From contig OY729418.1 in the NCBI GenBank assembly GCA_963422275.1, positions 3,782,001-3,846,000 of the forward strand: 64,000 nt of DNA, given 5' to 3'. The position numbers were made by a program, and so were the translations under genes. The notes under the pieces are model-generated. The model did not search any database. It worked only from the letters and a program-made list of their open reading frames with translations, and was not told where the DNA came from. This document shows, one piece after another, positions 1 through 10,600 of this stretch. Source of the DNA: G963422275 sp963422275 (GTDB lineage Bacteria > Pseudomonadota > Alphaproteobacteria > Rhodobacterales > Rhodobacteraceae). How positions within the stretch are numbered: position 1 is the first letter of the stretch; each line of letters opens with the position of its first letter.

Positions 1-1005
1 CTTAACCTTTGGGCCGACCCCAAGCGAGCGCAAAAACTGATGCGTCAGCGTCAGGCTCTTTCGGATTCAATTGAATCCTTTGATCGGTTGGAAACGGACC
101 TAGCAGAAAACATCGAACTCCTTGACTTGGGGGAATCTGAAGGGGACAGCGAGATTGTGCAAGAGGCGGAAGATGCCCTGCGAGCTTTGCTCGGACGGGC
201 ACAGCAAAAGGAGATCGAGGCACTCCTGAGTGGCGAAGCAGACGGAAATGATACCTTCCTTGAAATTCATTCCGGTGCTGGCGGCACAGAGTCATGCGAT
301 TGGGCAAGGATGCTCGTCCGTATGTATAATCGCTGGGCACAGAAGTCGGGATACAATTTTGAAATTATCTCGCAGAGCCGGGACGGCGAGGCAGGCTTGA
401 AGTCAGGTACATACAGGGTTAACGGCCACAACGCTTACGGGTGGCTTAAAACTGAAACAGGTGTGCATCGGCTTGTACGGAAATCTCCGTTCGATAGCGC
501 TGCGAGACGCCACACTTCGTTCAGTTCGGTTTGGGTTTACCCGGTTGTTGATGAAAACATACAAATCGACATTAATTCAGCGGATCTTCGAATCGACACA
601 TACCGATCATCCGGCTCTGGCGGCCAGCATGTCAACACCACAGATTCGGCAGTGCGAGTAACACACGCTCCTACAGGCATTGTAGTGACATCATCTGAAA
701 AATCACAGCACCAGAATCGTGCGATTTGCATGAACGCTCTGAGGTCTCGCCTGTACGAGATTGAACTGCGCAGAAGATCTGAAAAAATTCAAGAGCAGCA
801 CAGCCAAAAGGGCGATGCCGGGTGGGGCCACCAGATTCGCTCATACGTCCTTGAGCCGTACCAGATGGTCAAGGACCTAAGAACAAATTACGAGACCTCG
901 AACACTCAGAGCATACTTGACGGAAACCTCGATGACTTCATGGCCGCAGTACTAGCGCACAATGTTGTTGGAAAATCCAAAGCTGACGCATCCTTCATGC
1001 GTTAG
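1..1005 (+). CDS. prfB: Peptide chain release factor 2, 5'-truncated by the window edge
   Basis: Class I release factor that recognises UGA/UAA stop codons on the ribosome and triggers hydrolysis of peptidyl-tRNA. The frame is open from base 1, and the residues before the first in-window ATG (position 40) already read as RF2 (LWADPKRAQKLMRQR), so the true start lies upstream. The RF2-type anticodon-recognition tripeptide SPF is at 484-492 and the peptidyl-transferase GGQ motif at 619-627, followed by the usual HVN. The SPF tripeptide rather than PxT separates it from RF1. The stop TAG is at 1003-1005, and an IS5-A element begins 58 bases later. The region where some bacteria carry a programmed frameshift is not in the window. 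Confidence 0.97.
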   Translation, partial: LNLWADPKRAQKLMRQRQALSDSIESFDRLETDLAENIELLDLGESEGDSEIVQEAEDALRALLGRAQQKEIEALLSGEADGNDTFLEIHSGAGGTESCDWARMLVRMYNRWAQKSGYNFEIISQSRDGEAGLKSGTYRVNGHNAYGWLKTETGVHRLVRKSPFDSAARRHTSFSSVWVYPVVDENIQIDINSADLRIDTYRSSGSGGQHVNTTDSAVRVTHAPTGIVVTSSEKSQHQNRAICMNALRSRLYEIELRRRSEKIQEQHSQKGDAGWGHQIRSYVLEPYQMVKDLRTNYETSNTQSILDGNLDDFMAAVLAHNVVGKSKADASFMR

Positions 1006-1062
1006 GAGTTCACCAACGGAACGGAGCGCTCTGTGCTTAAGCCGCCAGCGGGATCAGTCTAG

Positions 1063-2393
1063 GGAACCTCTGATTTGGAGGGTTTTGGTTTTAGATGTTC
1101 CTGTTTCTGGCTGTGCCGGTCAATTTCCTGCGGTAAGGCCCCCCCCCGATGCACGTTTTGATGGCCAACCGCCTCCGGTTTAGGTCGTGTACTCATAAAG
1201 GGAAAAGGGATTTTCTTTTCGGCGCTGATGTGATTCAATCTTCCAAACAGCGGGAGATTGAGGATGCAGGGCCGGCACGATCTGACGGATGCGGAATGGG
1301 CGATCATCTCGCCGTTGCCGCCAGACAAGCCGCGGGGCGTTCCGCGGGTGGACGACCGGCGGGATCTTTCACATCCTGCGCACCGGCACGCCGTGGCGCG
1401 ACCTTCCGCAACGCTGCGGGCCGCATGCAACAGTCTGCAACCGCTGGGCCAGGCAAGGGGTGTGGGAGCGCCTGTTCGAGGCGCTGGCGGCGCGCTCGCC
1501 GGGATCTCTTCATCTCCTCGACGCCTCGGTGGTGCGCGCCCACCAGCACGCCGCGGGCGGAAAAAAGGGGGTCCGGACCACGCCATCGGACGCTCGCGAG
1601 GCGGGACGGGCACCAAAATCCACGTCGTCGTCGACGGCCTTGGCCTGCCGCGCCGCTTCGTGATCACCCCGGGCCAAGCCTCCGACAAGGCTGCCGTGCC
1701 GGCCCTCCTTGACGGTCTTGAGCCGGCCCGGGACACCGTCGCCGACCGCGGCTATGACGCCCGCGCCATCCTCAAACGCATTGCCGACCATGGCTCTTGC
1801 CCCCACATCCCGACCCAACGGGATCGCCGGGAGCAGCGCTCGGTATCCCATGACCTCTACCGCCAACGCAATCTCGTCGAACGCTTCTTCAACAGCTCAA
1901 GCACTTCCGAGGCATCGCGACCCGCCATCACAAGCTCGCAAGAAACTTGCTCGCCGCAATCGCCCTCGCCTGCATCCGCCTCTGGATCAAAACTAATGAG
2001 TGCACGACCTAGCCCTCGAAGGGCCGATCCGGCAGATTCTTGACACACGGTCCCCTGTCTCGGCAAGTGGAGCTAGGCAATCATCAGGTTTGGGGAGCCC
2101 GGCCCGAAGGCGTCAGGTCTCGTGACCGTTCCCTTCAGCTAATCCTTGATCTCCCCAACAGAAGGCGCGCCAGATCCGCCACGCCCTTGGGACAGACCTT
2201 CGCAATGTGGGTTTCCAGACACATCTAGGGAATCAGACCATCCATCTGCCCTAGAGAAAAATTTCGCGGGCGCGTCTTGCGGTCATACTCAAGGCTCGAA
2301 AAGGTCAATTGCTGAAGACGCAACGCAAGATGACAGACGGCCCCCTCGGTTGCAGAATACCACGCCCATGATCAGGCTGTATTCAGAGGTTCC
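1063..2393 (-). mobile_element. IS5-A element (IS5 family), decayed, split by an IS5-B insertion
   Basis: Both ends match the other IS5-A copies: GGAACCTCTGA at the left and its complement at 2383-2393, flanked by CTAG at 1059-1062 and 2394-2397, the expected IS5-type target duplication. The inside is much more diverged than in the copies at 13692 and 15906. Only scattered pieces of the transposase can be matched, such as the stretch around 2070-2130 that corresponds to the C-terminal coding part. A C9 run at 1139-1147 also marks decay. The IS5-B element at 1184-2008 sits inside it. No functional transposase remains. Confidence 0.85.
1184..2008 (+). mobile_element. IS5-B element (IS5 family, IS427-like), copy 1, nested in IS5-A
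   Basis: The ends GTCGTGTACTCAT and ATGAGTGCACGAC face inward. The flanks are TTAG (1180-1183) and CTAG (2009-2012), a CTAG-type target with one difference. The transposase starts near 1258-1264 (MRMQGRHDLTDAEWAIISPL) and carries the IS427-group landmarks PWRDLP, DGLGLPRRF, DRGYDA and NLVERFF, but these lie in several frames. One frameshift follows RVDDRR. Another is the AACAGCTC variant at 1891-1898, which is shared with three other copies. The transposase is a pseudogene. Confidence 0.88.
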
Positions 2394-2397
2394 CTAG

Positions 2398-2794
2398 CAA
2401 AGAATCCTCCAACTGTGGTCAGCTACGAACCTGAGGTCGGGGTGAAGCGGAAGGTTCGGCACAGATGCTTGTAAGCCAGACACATTTTTTCGTCTTGCTG
2501 GCCATCTCGGCAATACCGTGCGGGCTCAGACCTTGGTGGTGAGCAGGTTAATGTGCACGCGCATTGAACTAGGAAGCTAGGCCAAAGTCGCTATGGTTGC
2601 ATAGAACCATGCAGCGTTATACAATGTGTCCGCAGGAAGTGCGAGGGCGGAGGAAGATATCCCGAAACGGCGTGAAAACGTTGACACCCCGACCTCATTT
2701 CGCCCAGTCGAGGCGAAATGGCCAAACTTTGCTGCCAAGACACAAAATCACCAAGCCAGATCCCCGAATGTACCTGCCTCCACGGATAATGGAA
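2398..2794. other. Gap without a recognisable gene
   Basis: Nothing recognisable between the right end of IS5-A and the target duplication of the IS66 element. Short open frames here match no family I know. Read across the IS66 insertion, the sequence would continue directly into the 3' flank of the bactofilin gene. Confidence 0.6.
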
Positions 2795-2854
2795 GGTTCC
2801 CTGTAACTCCCAAGCACCGTGTCCGACGACGAGTTGCAGGCGGGTGCCCTGCGG

Positions 2855-4997
2855 TTAGAGGCGGGCAATGATCTGAGTTGGTGGCAGGGTCAGGATTTCC
2901 AGGATATTGAACCCGCGTTTTCTGGCCGTGGAGATGACGGACCTGAGGTCTGCGAAGACCTGCGCACCTTCGAGGGTTCGGAAAGCTCCCGAGATCTTCA
3001 TGCGCAGGTCCTGTTCGGCCTGATTGTTGGTGAAGGGGACTGTGAAGTCCGCAAGGAACCGCAGGACGTCATCGCGGCAGTCACGCAAGCGAATGATCAG
3101 GTTATGACCTGGCCGTCTGGCTTTTCGACCTCGGGCGCCGGATTTTTGGACCAGTGGTGGCTGACGTTCGTGGAAGGCGGGGCCCTCGGCGAGGATCGCC
3201 ATGCATTTGGCGAGAATATCCTCGCAAACCGAAGCGGACAGTTTGGTCTCGTCTCGCCCCTGAGCCGTAGCCTTGAGCTGATTGGCACTGTTGAGCAGCG
3301 CGCTCAACTCTGTCGCCCATGGCTCTTTTCCGATCTCTGCGATGGCCCTCAGTTCGTGCAGGTGATGCGCCCCGCAGAGGGCGTGTGCATCCACCCCACT
3401 CATATGGGCGCAATTGCTTATGCACATGGTTCCGGCGACACAGGGCATTGTGTCCGGGATGTCGGGTGATGGAATGTTCGCATGACATTCTTGACGCGGA
3501 ACCGTCCCAGGACCGAAATCCCCGCCAGCCTCATTGCCTTCCAGCGCCTGTTCCCCGACGACGACGCCCGCGCCCGGCGGCTCGTCGCCGTCCGATGGCC
3601 GAACGGCTTCCGGTGTCCCGCCTGCGGCCACGACCTCGGGTGGCAGCTGAAGACCAGGAAGCACAGCTTCGAGTGCGTTCGTTGCCATCGGCAAGCCTCG
3701 GCAACCGCCGGAACCCTCCTGCACCGAACCAGGCTGTCGCTCGCGATCTGGTTCCGGGCCGCCTGCGGCTGGCCACAATCCGGTCCTGCAACGCCAAGGA
3801 TCTCGGCAGCTTCGCTGTGCGCAACACCGCCGCGACCGCGATCGTCAAGACAGACGGCTGGAGAGGCTGCAGCGCGGTGCCTCGGGACCGCCACCTGCCC
3901 CATGTCGTCGGCGACAGGCCCGCCCATGAAGTTCTCGCTTGGATCCACACCGCGCTCTGCAACCTCAAGGGCTGGGCTCGGGGCGTGTCTGCCACGGGCT
4001 GCGCGCCAAGCGCCTCCAGACCTGTCTCGGCGAGTTCGTCTTGCGCTTCAATCGGCGCCGAAATCGCCACGTTGCCTTCCTGTTCCTGCAGGCTCTGCGC
4101 GCCAAACCTCACCCCTGCCATATCTTGATCAAACCGGAACCAAGTGCATAAGCAGTTGGGCGCAATATGATTTCCAGTGATCATGCACGATCGTCCCACC
4201 GGTCGGAAAGGTTGGAACAGCACCGCGCCTGGGGCTGATCCGGTAGTGGGTGAAGGCTCCATCACAGATTGTGTGCAGCCAGTGCAGCTTGCCGGCAACG
4301 CGCAGTCCGGTCTCGTCCAGATGCCGAACGCCGCCTTCCGCGAGCTTGGCGCGAATGTGCTCGACCACACTGCCCAAGCGACGCGCTGCACCATTGACCC
4401 AGTTGGTCACGCTGGCCGCGCACATGCTGGTGGCTCCAAACAGGTCACGCAGGAGTTGGCAGACCCGATCTTCGGGGATCAACTGCTGAACATTGCAGCA
4501 GACCGCCGCCGCCCGAATGCGCTTGCCGCATTGCACGTGCGCGCTCACGCCATCGGGAAAGGACGCCGTCGTCGTGGCTCGGCAATGGGCACAACAATAA
4601 ATCGCTGCCTGATGTTCGGTGACCTCCAGGCGCGGCGGGGGCACGTCGAACACCTGACGTTTCTCCACCCCCTCGATCATCCTTGCCGTCAGGCTATGCT
4701 GACAGGTGGCACAATGCTCAGCCTCATGCCGTTGCACAAAGTCTGGCGTTGGCGTCTGGCGCAGGGTGTCGCCTCGGTGGCCAGTCTGGCCGCCACTTTT
4801 CTTGCCGGACGTACCCGTGGTGCCGGCTTCTTCAGCCCATCACTCGAGGGGGGCCTGCTGCTGTTACGGCTGTTTTTGCCAAGCTGCCTGCGCAGCTCAT
4901 CAATCTCTTGCGCTTGGGATGCCACCAATTCTTCCAGCTCAGCGATCCTGCGCAGAGCCATGGCGAGGCTTTGTTCAAGGGTGGGAACCTTGTCCAT
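2855..4997 (-). pseudogene. IS66 transposase (TnpC), frameshifted and split by IS1595-1
   Basis: The N-terminus (MDKVPTLEQSLAMALRR, from 4997) shows the usual leucine-zipper-like segment and the NSSRPPSSDG motif. The frame is lost by a 1-base change near 4800-4830, after which the reading continues as KKSGGQTGHRGDTLRQTP. The zinc-binding and DDE domains follow, with catalytic positions visible in RHLDETGL, VHDHWKSY and NNQAEQDLRM. Joining 4157-4737 to 2855-3412 across the IS1595-1 insertion restores VHDHWKSYCAHMSGVDAHALC, so the insertion split an otherwise collinear gene. The element cannot make its own transposase now. Confidence 0.88.
3413..4156 (+). mobile_element. IS1595-1 element, internally deleted copy (744 bp) nested in IS66
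   Basis: The ends are ATTGCTTATGCAC and GTGCATAAGCAGT. The 8-bp target duplication TGGGCGCA is perfect at 3405-3412 and 4157-4164. Compared with the intact copy at 45123-46147 it lacks 277 bp between two copies of the 10-bp repeat GGGCCGCCTG, and small indels of -6 and +2 account for the rest of the 281-bp size difference. The transposase begins in frame (MTFLTRNRPRTEIPASL, from 3482) with its zinc ribbon, then jumps at the deletion joint, removing most of the DDE core. It probably moved, if at all, using transposase supplied by another copy. Confidence 0.92.
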
Positions 4998-5166
4998 GCC
5001 ACCATTGATTCAGAAAAATCGACCCGGCGCCATGGAATCCTGAGCAGAACGAAAACTTCATTCACCCAATGGCAAATCAGACTCACCCCAAACACCACAA
5101 AACCAGACAAGTCAGCGGGGTGCTTGGGAGTTACGGTTCCCTTGAAATTGAGAATCCCTAAGATCG

Positions 5167-5685
5167 TCAACCGGTCTTGGTCGTCGGTTGAGGTTGAACC
5201 GTTTGCGGCTGCTTGGTCCGGACAGGCGCGGAGTCCTTGAGTGGGTTCTCTTGTCGCTTGACGGTCCCCTCAAAGTGTGCACCTCCCTCGATTGAAATCG
5301 TTTCGTGAATGATGTCGCCTTCGACGCGAGCACTAGCGTTCAATCGAACCCGTATCCCACGCACCTGGCCAATCACGCAACCGTTGACTATAACCTCCTC
5401 GGCGGTCATGTGCCCCTTGACTGTAGCCTGCTCGCCGATCGTCAGAAGTTGAGAACGAATGTCCCCCTCGACTTGGCCCTCGATCTTTATGTCGGTGGCA
5501 GATTTAAGGTTGCCCTTAACGAATAGATCGGATGATAGAACCGAATAAGTCCCCTGTTGCTCCTGCTTGCGGGGTGGATGCTTCATGCTGGATGGGCTAG
5601 CACTTTTGTGCGCAAGCGACCCAGGCTCCTTCTCCATCGTTCGCTTGGCAACCGACTCATTGCTTTTGTTCACATTAGAAAACAT
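5167..5685 (-). CDS. Bactofilin (polymer-forming cytoskeletal protein)
   Basis: A 172-residue protein with a central bactofilin domain (about residues 47-145) made of short beta-helix turns (SSDLFVKGNLKSATDIKIEGQVEGDI, then further repeats), flanked by disordered tails; the C-terminal tail is rich in P, Q and T. Bactofilins form membrane-associated filaments that localise cell-wall enzymes and shape the cell. The start codon overlaps the end of the upstream M23 peptidase gene by 11 bases, so the two are probably cotranscribed. Pairing of a bactofilin with a LytM/M23 peptidase is a known arrangement, which supports a shared role in local peptidoglycan remodelling. The gene is intact, although the IS66 element lies only 25 bases past its stop. 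Confidence 0.9.
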   Translation of the reverse strand: MFSNVNKSNESVAKRTMEKEPGSLAHKSASPSSMKHPPRKQEQQGTYSVLSSDLFVKGNLKSATDIKIEGQVEGDIRSQLLTIGEQATVKGHMTAEEVIVNGCVIGQVRGIRVRLNASARVEGDIIHETISIEGGAHFEGTVKRQENPLKDSAPVRTKQPQTVQPQPTTKTG

Positions 5686-6889
5686 TTTCTGCTGCCCTCA
5701 TAAATTTAATAGGATCAACGGGCGTTCCATTAACTCGTACTTCGTAGTGCAAGTGGGGACCGGTTGAATTACCCGTAGAGCCTATATCACCTATCTGCTC
5801 GCCAATCGATACTCGTTGGCCTTTTTTTACCCGAATTTTACTTAGGTGTGCGAAATATGTCTCGATGCTCTCCATATGACGGATTCTTACCAATTTCCCA
5901 TAATTACCGAACCAACCTGCATACACAACGATGCCGCCTCCTGGCGCGTAGACAGGAGTGCCTGTCGGTGCTGCGAAATCAAGACCCATGTGATGATGGC
6001 GCTGCCCTGATATTGGATGCAAGCGATATCCAAATCGAGAACTGTACCTGAACGTGTCAGAAACTGGCTTGGCAAAAGGCAGGGATAGAAAGGCAATACG
6101 CATTTCAGCCAAGTTGCTGATGCCATCCGCAAGAGAACTCATTTTAATGTCATCAATAGTCCCGGTTCCATCGTGTTCGCTGTTAAAAAAAATCTCGAGG
6201 TCGCCATAGCCGCCCTGACCTGAGTAGGTATCCCTGACTGATCTTTTTAAACTGTTGGGCGAAAGGCCCGCAGAAGAGAAAATATCCTCAAGGCCACCGG
6301 ATATTAAGGAGACTGAATCAAGAACCTGCGCAACGAAGCGAGAGTTGCGCTCGCGTACGAAGTTCATCTCTAGTTCTAGTTGTGTCTTCTGGACCCTTAG
6401 CGACTCGATCTCTGATTTCGCCCTTGCCAAGTTCTCGTTCGTCCGCGACAGAGCAGCAAGCAGATATTCGATCTCGGTGGCGCTTCCTTGAGCGTGATTC
6501 GATGTTGGCACTCCGAAGATATCCGCTTTTGAATTGTCAAGATCTTGTTCAAATACAATGTTCAATGCCGAATTGATTTGGGTGCGTAGGGCAGTGTTCG
6601 TTTTGGCTAGTTTTTCTGTCTTCTCCAAGACAAGACGTGCCAACTCTCCAGACTCATTCTGCGGAAAACCAAAAATCTGATTTGTTGCCAAAAGATTGGA
6701 ACTAGCGAAGAAAACAAGTAAAATAGCAAAAAACGCGCCTATTGCGACCTGTGTGCGGAGGCTCCACGAGATCCGGGGCGCCAACCCTTTTCCCGAATAA
6801 CCAAGTGAACTAGAGAATAGCTTAAACAATACTCGCCACTCTAATTTTCTCCTGCACAACCTGCAGGCGTTTTTGCTTGCCAATGTCAC
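5675..6889 (-). CDS. M23 (LytM-type) membrane-anchored peptidase
   Basis: A 404-residue protein with a short basic cytoplasmic N-terminus, one membrane segment (about residues 47-69), a long periplasmic coiled-coil stretch (about 85-190) and a C-terminal LytM domain (about 290-395). The zinc-site motifs of M23 peptidases are present: HMGLDFAAPTG gives the H-x3-D pair and HLHYEV the HxH motif, so it could be catalytically active on peptidoglycan cross-links. It shares an 11-base overlap with the bactofilin gene. A short IS1595-2 derivative sits 82 bases upstream of the chosen start, close enough to lie in or replace promoter sequence. A slightly later start would not change the architecture. 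Confidence 0.9.
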   Translation of the reverse strand: MTLASKNACRLCRRKLEWRVLFKLFSSSLGYSGKGLAPRISWSLRTQVAIGAFFAILLVFFASSNLLATNQIFGFPQNESGELARLVLEKTEKLAKTNTALRTQINSALNIVFEQDLDNSKADIFGVPTSNHAQGSATEIEYLLAALSRTNENLARAKSEIESLRVQKTQLELEMNFVRERNSRFVAQVLDSVSLISGGLEDIFSSAGLSPNSLKRSVRDTYSGQGGYGDLEIFFNSEHDGTGTIDDIKMSSLADGISNLAEMRIAFLSLPFAKPVSDTFRYSSRFGYRLHPISGQRHHHMGLDFAAPTGTPVYAPGGGIVVYAGWFGNYGKLVRIRHMESIETYFAHLSKIRVKKGQRVSIGEQIGDIGSTGNSTGPHLHYEVRVNGTPVDPIKFMRAAENVF

Positions 6890-6971
6890 CTTTTACAAGG
6901 CCTGCGGTTCGAAGTACACTCACGGTGCTTTATATTGCACTAATGAACCATAGTGAAGAACTGAAAACCAA

Positions 6972-7395
6972 GGCTCAATTCGCGAATCGCAGGCATGTTC
7001 TGGCGCTGGCGGCTTCGAGGCATGCTCTTGGCGATGAATGCTTGCCGAGGACGACGAGATGGAACCACCTCAAATAGCTGTCGAGGCACTTGGTGGCGAT
7101 GCCGCGGGAGCGTTGCGGGAAGCCCTTGATCTGGCTGTGGCGGCTGTTGACCGTCTGGATGTGCACGGCGCCGCGCACCCGCTCGCCGACCCCTAGCTCG
7201 ATTGCCGCCAGAGAGGCCTCGCCCTCCGGCGGACCCGACAGAACCGCCGCGACCTCTCGACGTTGCGAAGTCGTCAACTCATCGATGCTCGAAACCCAGT
7301 CCCGAAACCGCGCCCGATCCATTGTTTTGCGCCCCATGGTCAATGAAAGTCGTAATCAAGTGTATCGCATACGCCTGCGAACTGCGAACAGAGCC
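6972..7395 (-). mobile_element. IS1595-2 short derivative (424 bp), MITE-like, copy D1
   Basis: The left end GGCTCAATTCGCGAATCG and right end CGAACTGCGAACAGAGCC match the longer copy at 55574-56506. The flanks AAAACCAA (6964-6971) and AAAACTAA (7396-7403) agree at 7 of 8 bases, consistent with an aged 8-bp duplication. The remaining coding sequence (MTMGRKTMDRARFRDWVSSIDEL onward) jumps from ELGVGE to RVRGAVHIQT. The joint lies at a CGGCGAG repeat present at both places in the long copy. It sits between the divergent M23 and AsmA-like genes. Confidence 0.85.
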
Positions 7396-7664
7396 AAAAC
7401 TAATTCGCTGTGGCGTGAAACTGAAGTTGACAATTACATATTTGTGCCCACGAGTGCATCTAGAAAGATGGATGCGATTCAGTTGAGACGAAGCTTTCAA
7501 AGCCAAAAACCATAGTACCACGATTCAGATGGGATTTGAGTGTGGTAGCAAAAGAAGCAAGATTACAAGATAGCTTGATTCCGTGCGAGGTGTTGGTCGA
7601 AGGAACACTTCACCAATTGAGGGCTTGGAACCACCAAGCATGCTCAGAGAAGTTTAGTTAACGC

Positions 7665-10600
7665 ATGCGGATAGAGAAAAAGCGAGGACAACCAGCACGT
7701 GCCGCAATAGTTGCAGTGCTGGCGTTGGTGCTGTGCATAGGCGGTATTTCCTTGGTCGTATTTGCCACTTCAAGCGCATTCATCTCTGCGCCAGCGTGGA
7801 TGAGAAATGCCATCGAGAATCAGATTCAAGCCCATATTGGCGCTCGAACCATCGTTCTCGACGACGTCAGATTGTCGATGGACCTAGCGAAATGGTCCCC
7901 GGTCCTGCGAATTGAAGGTCTTGATTTTTCGACCGCGGAAGGGGCGAGTTCTGTCGCCGTGGAGGAAGCCACGATTGAATTTGCGTTAAGTTCATTTTTT
8001 CTTCGTCAATTCAAACCAACAACAATCAATGCGCAGGGCATCGATGTCAAGCTGTTAGCTAACTCGTATGGCTGGGCGGGAACCGGCGTCCTAGATTCTG
8101 AGCGGCAGCCCCCGAGTCCAGATACCAGAATTGGCTCAATTCCGGCGGGGTCGCCACACTCCGACAAGCCTGCGTTGCCCGATGTGTCGCAACGGGTTTT
8201 GAGTGCGCTGGATTCCGGGGCACTTTCGACGGTCCGTGAATTGTCAGTCGAAGGAATTAACATCGATCTCATTTTTGATGACGAAGAAGCGTGGCGATTC
8301 GAAAATGGATGGGCAATGTTCCGTAGATCCGCGACTGGAATTAGCGGCAGGGCAACCGTCTCACCCGCAAGGCAAATGAGGGCTGAAGACGAGATACAAA
8401 TAAGCTTGGACTTTTCGAGTGGCCAGGCGGCACCTCAGATTCGCGTTTCGTTCACAGACTTCGCAGTCGATCCGATTATTTATGCAATGTTCGGACTCAA
8501 CAACATGGTTATCTCCAATTCCGTTGCGTCGGGAACGGTTGAAATTCAAACTGATGACGCGTTAGCGCAGAAGTCAATTACTGCTCGAGTTTCGTTTAAG
8601 GGGGGATCAACTGCCATGACCATCCTTGACACTTCTGTTCAGCTCAACTCAGCGGACATAAACGCGACCTTCGATCCAGAGTCTGGAAAGCTGGAAATCT
8701 ATTCGCTGTCGCTCGATACAGATGTCGCACAATTTTCTGCAAACGGAAGCGTTTACATTGAAAACAACAGAATCGATTCCCAAGATTCTATCTTCGGAAA
8801 TTTACGCTTCGAAGACGCCATTCTGGACCCGCATGATTTTTTTGAGACACCGCTGGACTCCCTTTCGGGCACGCTGGAATTTCGAATACGACCAAGCGTC
8901 GATGAATTGGAAATCGCGCAACTCACGGTTGAAAGAAACGAAACCAAGCTCGTGGCAAGTGGCACCCTTTTTTCTCGCGACGGTGATCAAGGGCTGGGTA
9001 TCGATTTTCGTGCGAACCGCCTCTCGCATAAGAATGTTTTTGCATGGTGGCCACCGCATCTAGTTCCCAGCACAAGAATTTGGCTGCTGGAGAATTTGCA
9101 TGGCGGCGAGTTTTCGCAGTTGGCCGGGGCGTTTCGATATGTTCCTGGCCGCAAGCCTGAACTTCTTCTCACCTTCAGAGCTGACGAAATGGCTCTCAGC
9201 TACATAAAGACTTTCCCGCCTATTCGTGACGGAAGAGGGTATGCAAGTCTGTCGCTTGAAGAATTCAACTTTGAAATGGAGTCTGGGAGAGTCACTGTTC
9301 CAGCCTTCGGTGACATATCACTTGACGGATCAGGCTTTCGCATTCCCGATATAAGGGACGCCACAAGGGATTCCGCTGTTCACCTGCGCTTCAGCGGACG
9401 AATGAGTCCGATATTGGCACTTCTAAACCATCCTCCTTTCGGATTCCTCGATGCAGCTGCAATCCCACTGGACATCGCTGTCGGATACGTTAGCGGCACT
9501 GCAAACCTCACCTTCCCCTTGCAGAAAGCAATCCAGGTTCAAGATGTGGAAGTCATGGCATCAGGAACAATTTCCGATTTTTCCTCACGGGATTTCATGG
9601 GGAAAAGAACATTTTTCGGGGATCAACTGTCTGTATACGTGGACAACTCCGGAATCACCATTTCTGGGAACGGAGTTCTGGGTAGCGTTCCCGTGTCAGG
9701 AGCATGGAGTCAAAAATTCTCACCTGGCACTCAAACCGGAGGCCGCATCGAGGGAACTCTAGCGATCACCGATACACTGCTTAGAGAATTTAAAATACAA
9801 TTGAAAAAGGAAATCCTTTCGGGGTCGGCGATGGCTAGCTTTTACGTTTTGACCGGGGCGGGATTGATTCCACGGTTCGTGGGAACATCGAACTTAAGTG
9901 GCCTCGAAATCAACGTTCCGAGCTTGAGATTAGCAAAGCCGGCGAACAAACAAGGGCAGCTAATCGTTGAAGGTCAGTTCACCCACCCGATTGCGCTCGA
10001 GCGAATTGAATTCGAGGTTGGCCCGCTGACCGCGAGCGGGAACGCAACATTCAAGCCAGACGGCAACTTGGAATCCGCCGTCTTCGACTCTCTGAAATAC
10101 CAAGATTGGCTGGACGCGTCAGTGACACTTCGCAGGCAGCACAATGGAACCTTGGAATATAAGATCAAGGGCAAAGCCATCGAGTATCAGGAGGTCAGCA
10201 AGACTACCGAATTCAACAGTATTGCGGCAAGCGTACCCGGGATTTTTGAATTGGAATTTGACCGGGTGACGCTTTCTTCTGGCATTACCCTTACTGAGTT
10301 TTCGGGGACACTGGGGGCTGAAGACAATAACATAAATCAATTCACTGCAAAAGTAAATGGCGGCCCGATTGTGAATTTGAAGGCTGTTCAAACCTCAGAA
10401 GGACTTGGATTTCGCGTTGGGTCGGCAGACGCCGGGGCAGTTTTTCGATCCCTTAACATGACAGACAACCTGCACGGCGGCTCGCTCGAAGCACTATTCA
10501 TCCCAGTGCCCAACGGTGGCGGATTCCGGGGAATATTGGAAATTCGCGACGCAGTTGCCAAAAACATGCCTGCGCTGAGTGAGCTTCTCAGTTACATAAG

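Larger units (their letters stand above)
2803..5134 (-). mobile_element. IS66-family element (tnpC-only type) with perfect 8-bp target duplication
   Basis: The 16-bp ends GTAACTCCCAAGCACC (2803-2818) and GGTGCTTGGGAGTTAC (5119-5134) are exact inverted repeats. The 8-bp sequence GGTTCCCT lies immediately outside on both sides (2795-2802 and 5135-5142), as expected for IS66. Without the nested IS1595-1 element and its duplicated target the element would be about 1.6 kb, which suits an IS66 relative carrying only the large transposase gene and no tnpA/tnpB accessory genes. Perfect flanking duplications indicate a fairly recent insertion into the region 3' of the bactofilin gene. Confidence 0.93.

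Noticed and set aside
2819..3469. 216-codon open frame on the plus strand through the IS66 region
   Set aside because: It is antisense to the IS66 transposase, whose motifs (NNQAEQDLRM and others) are clear on the minus strand; high GC content keeps the reverse frame open.
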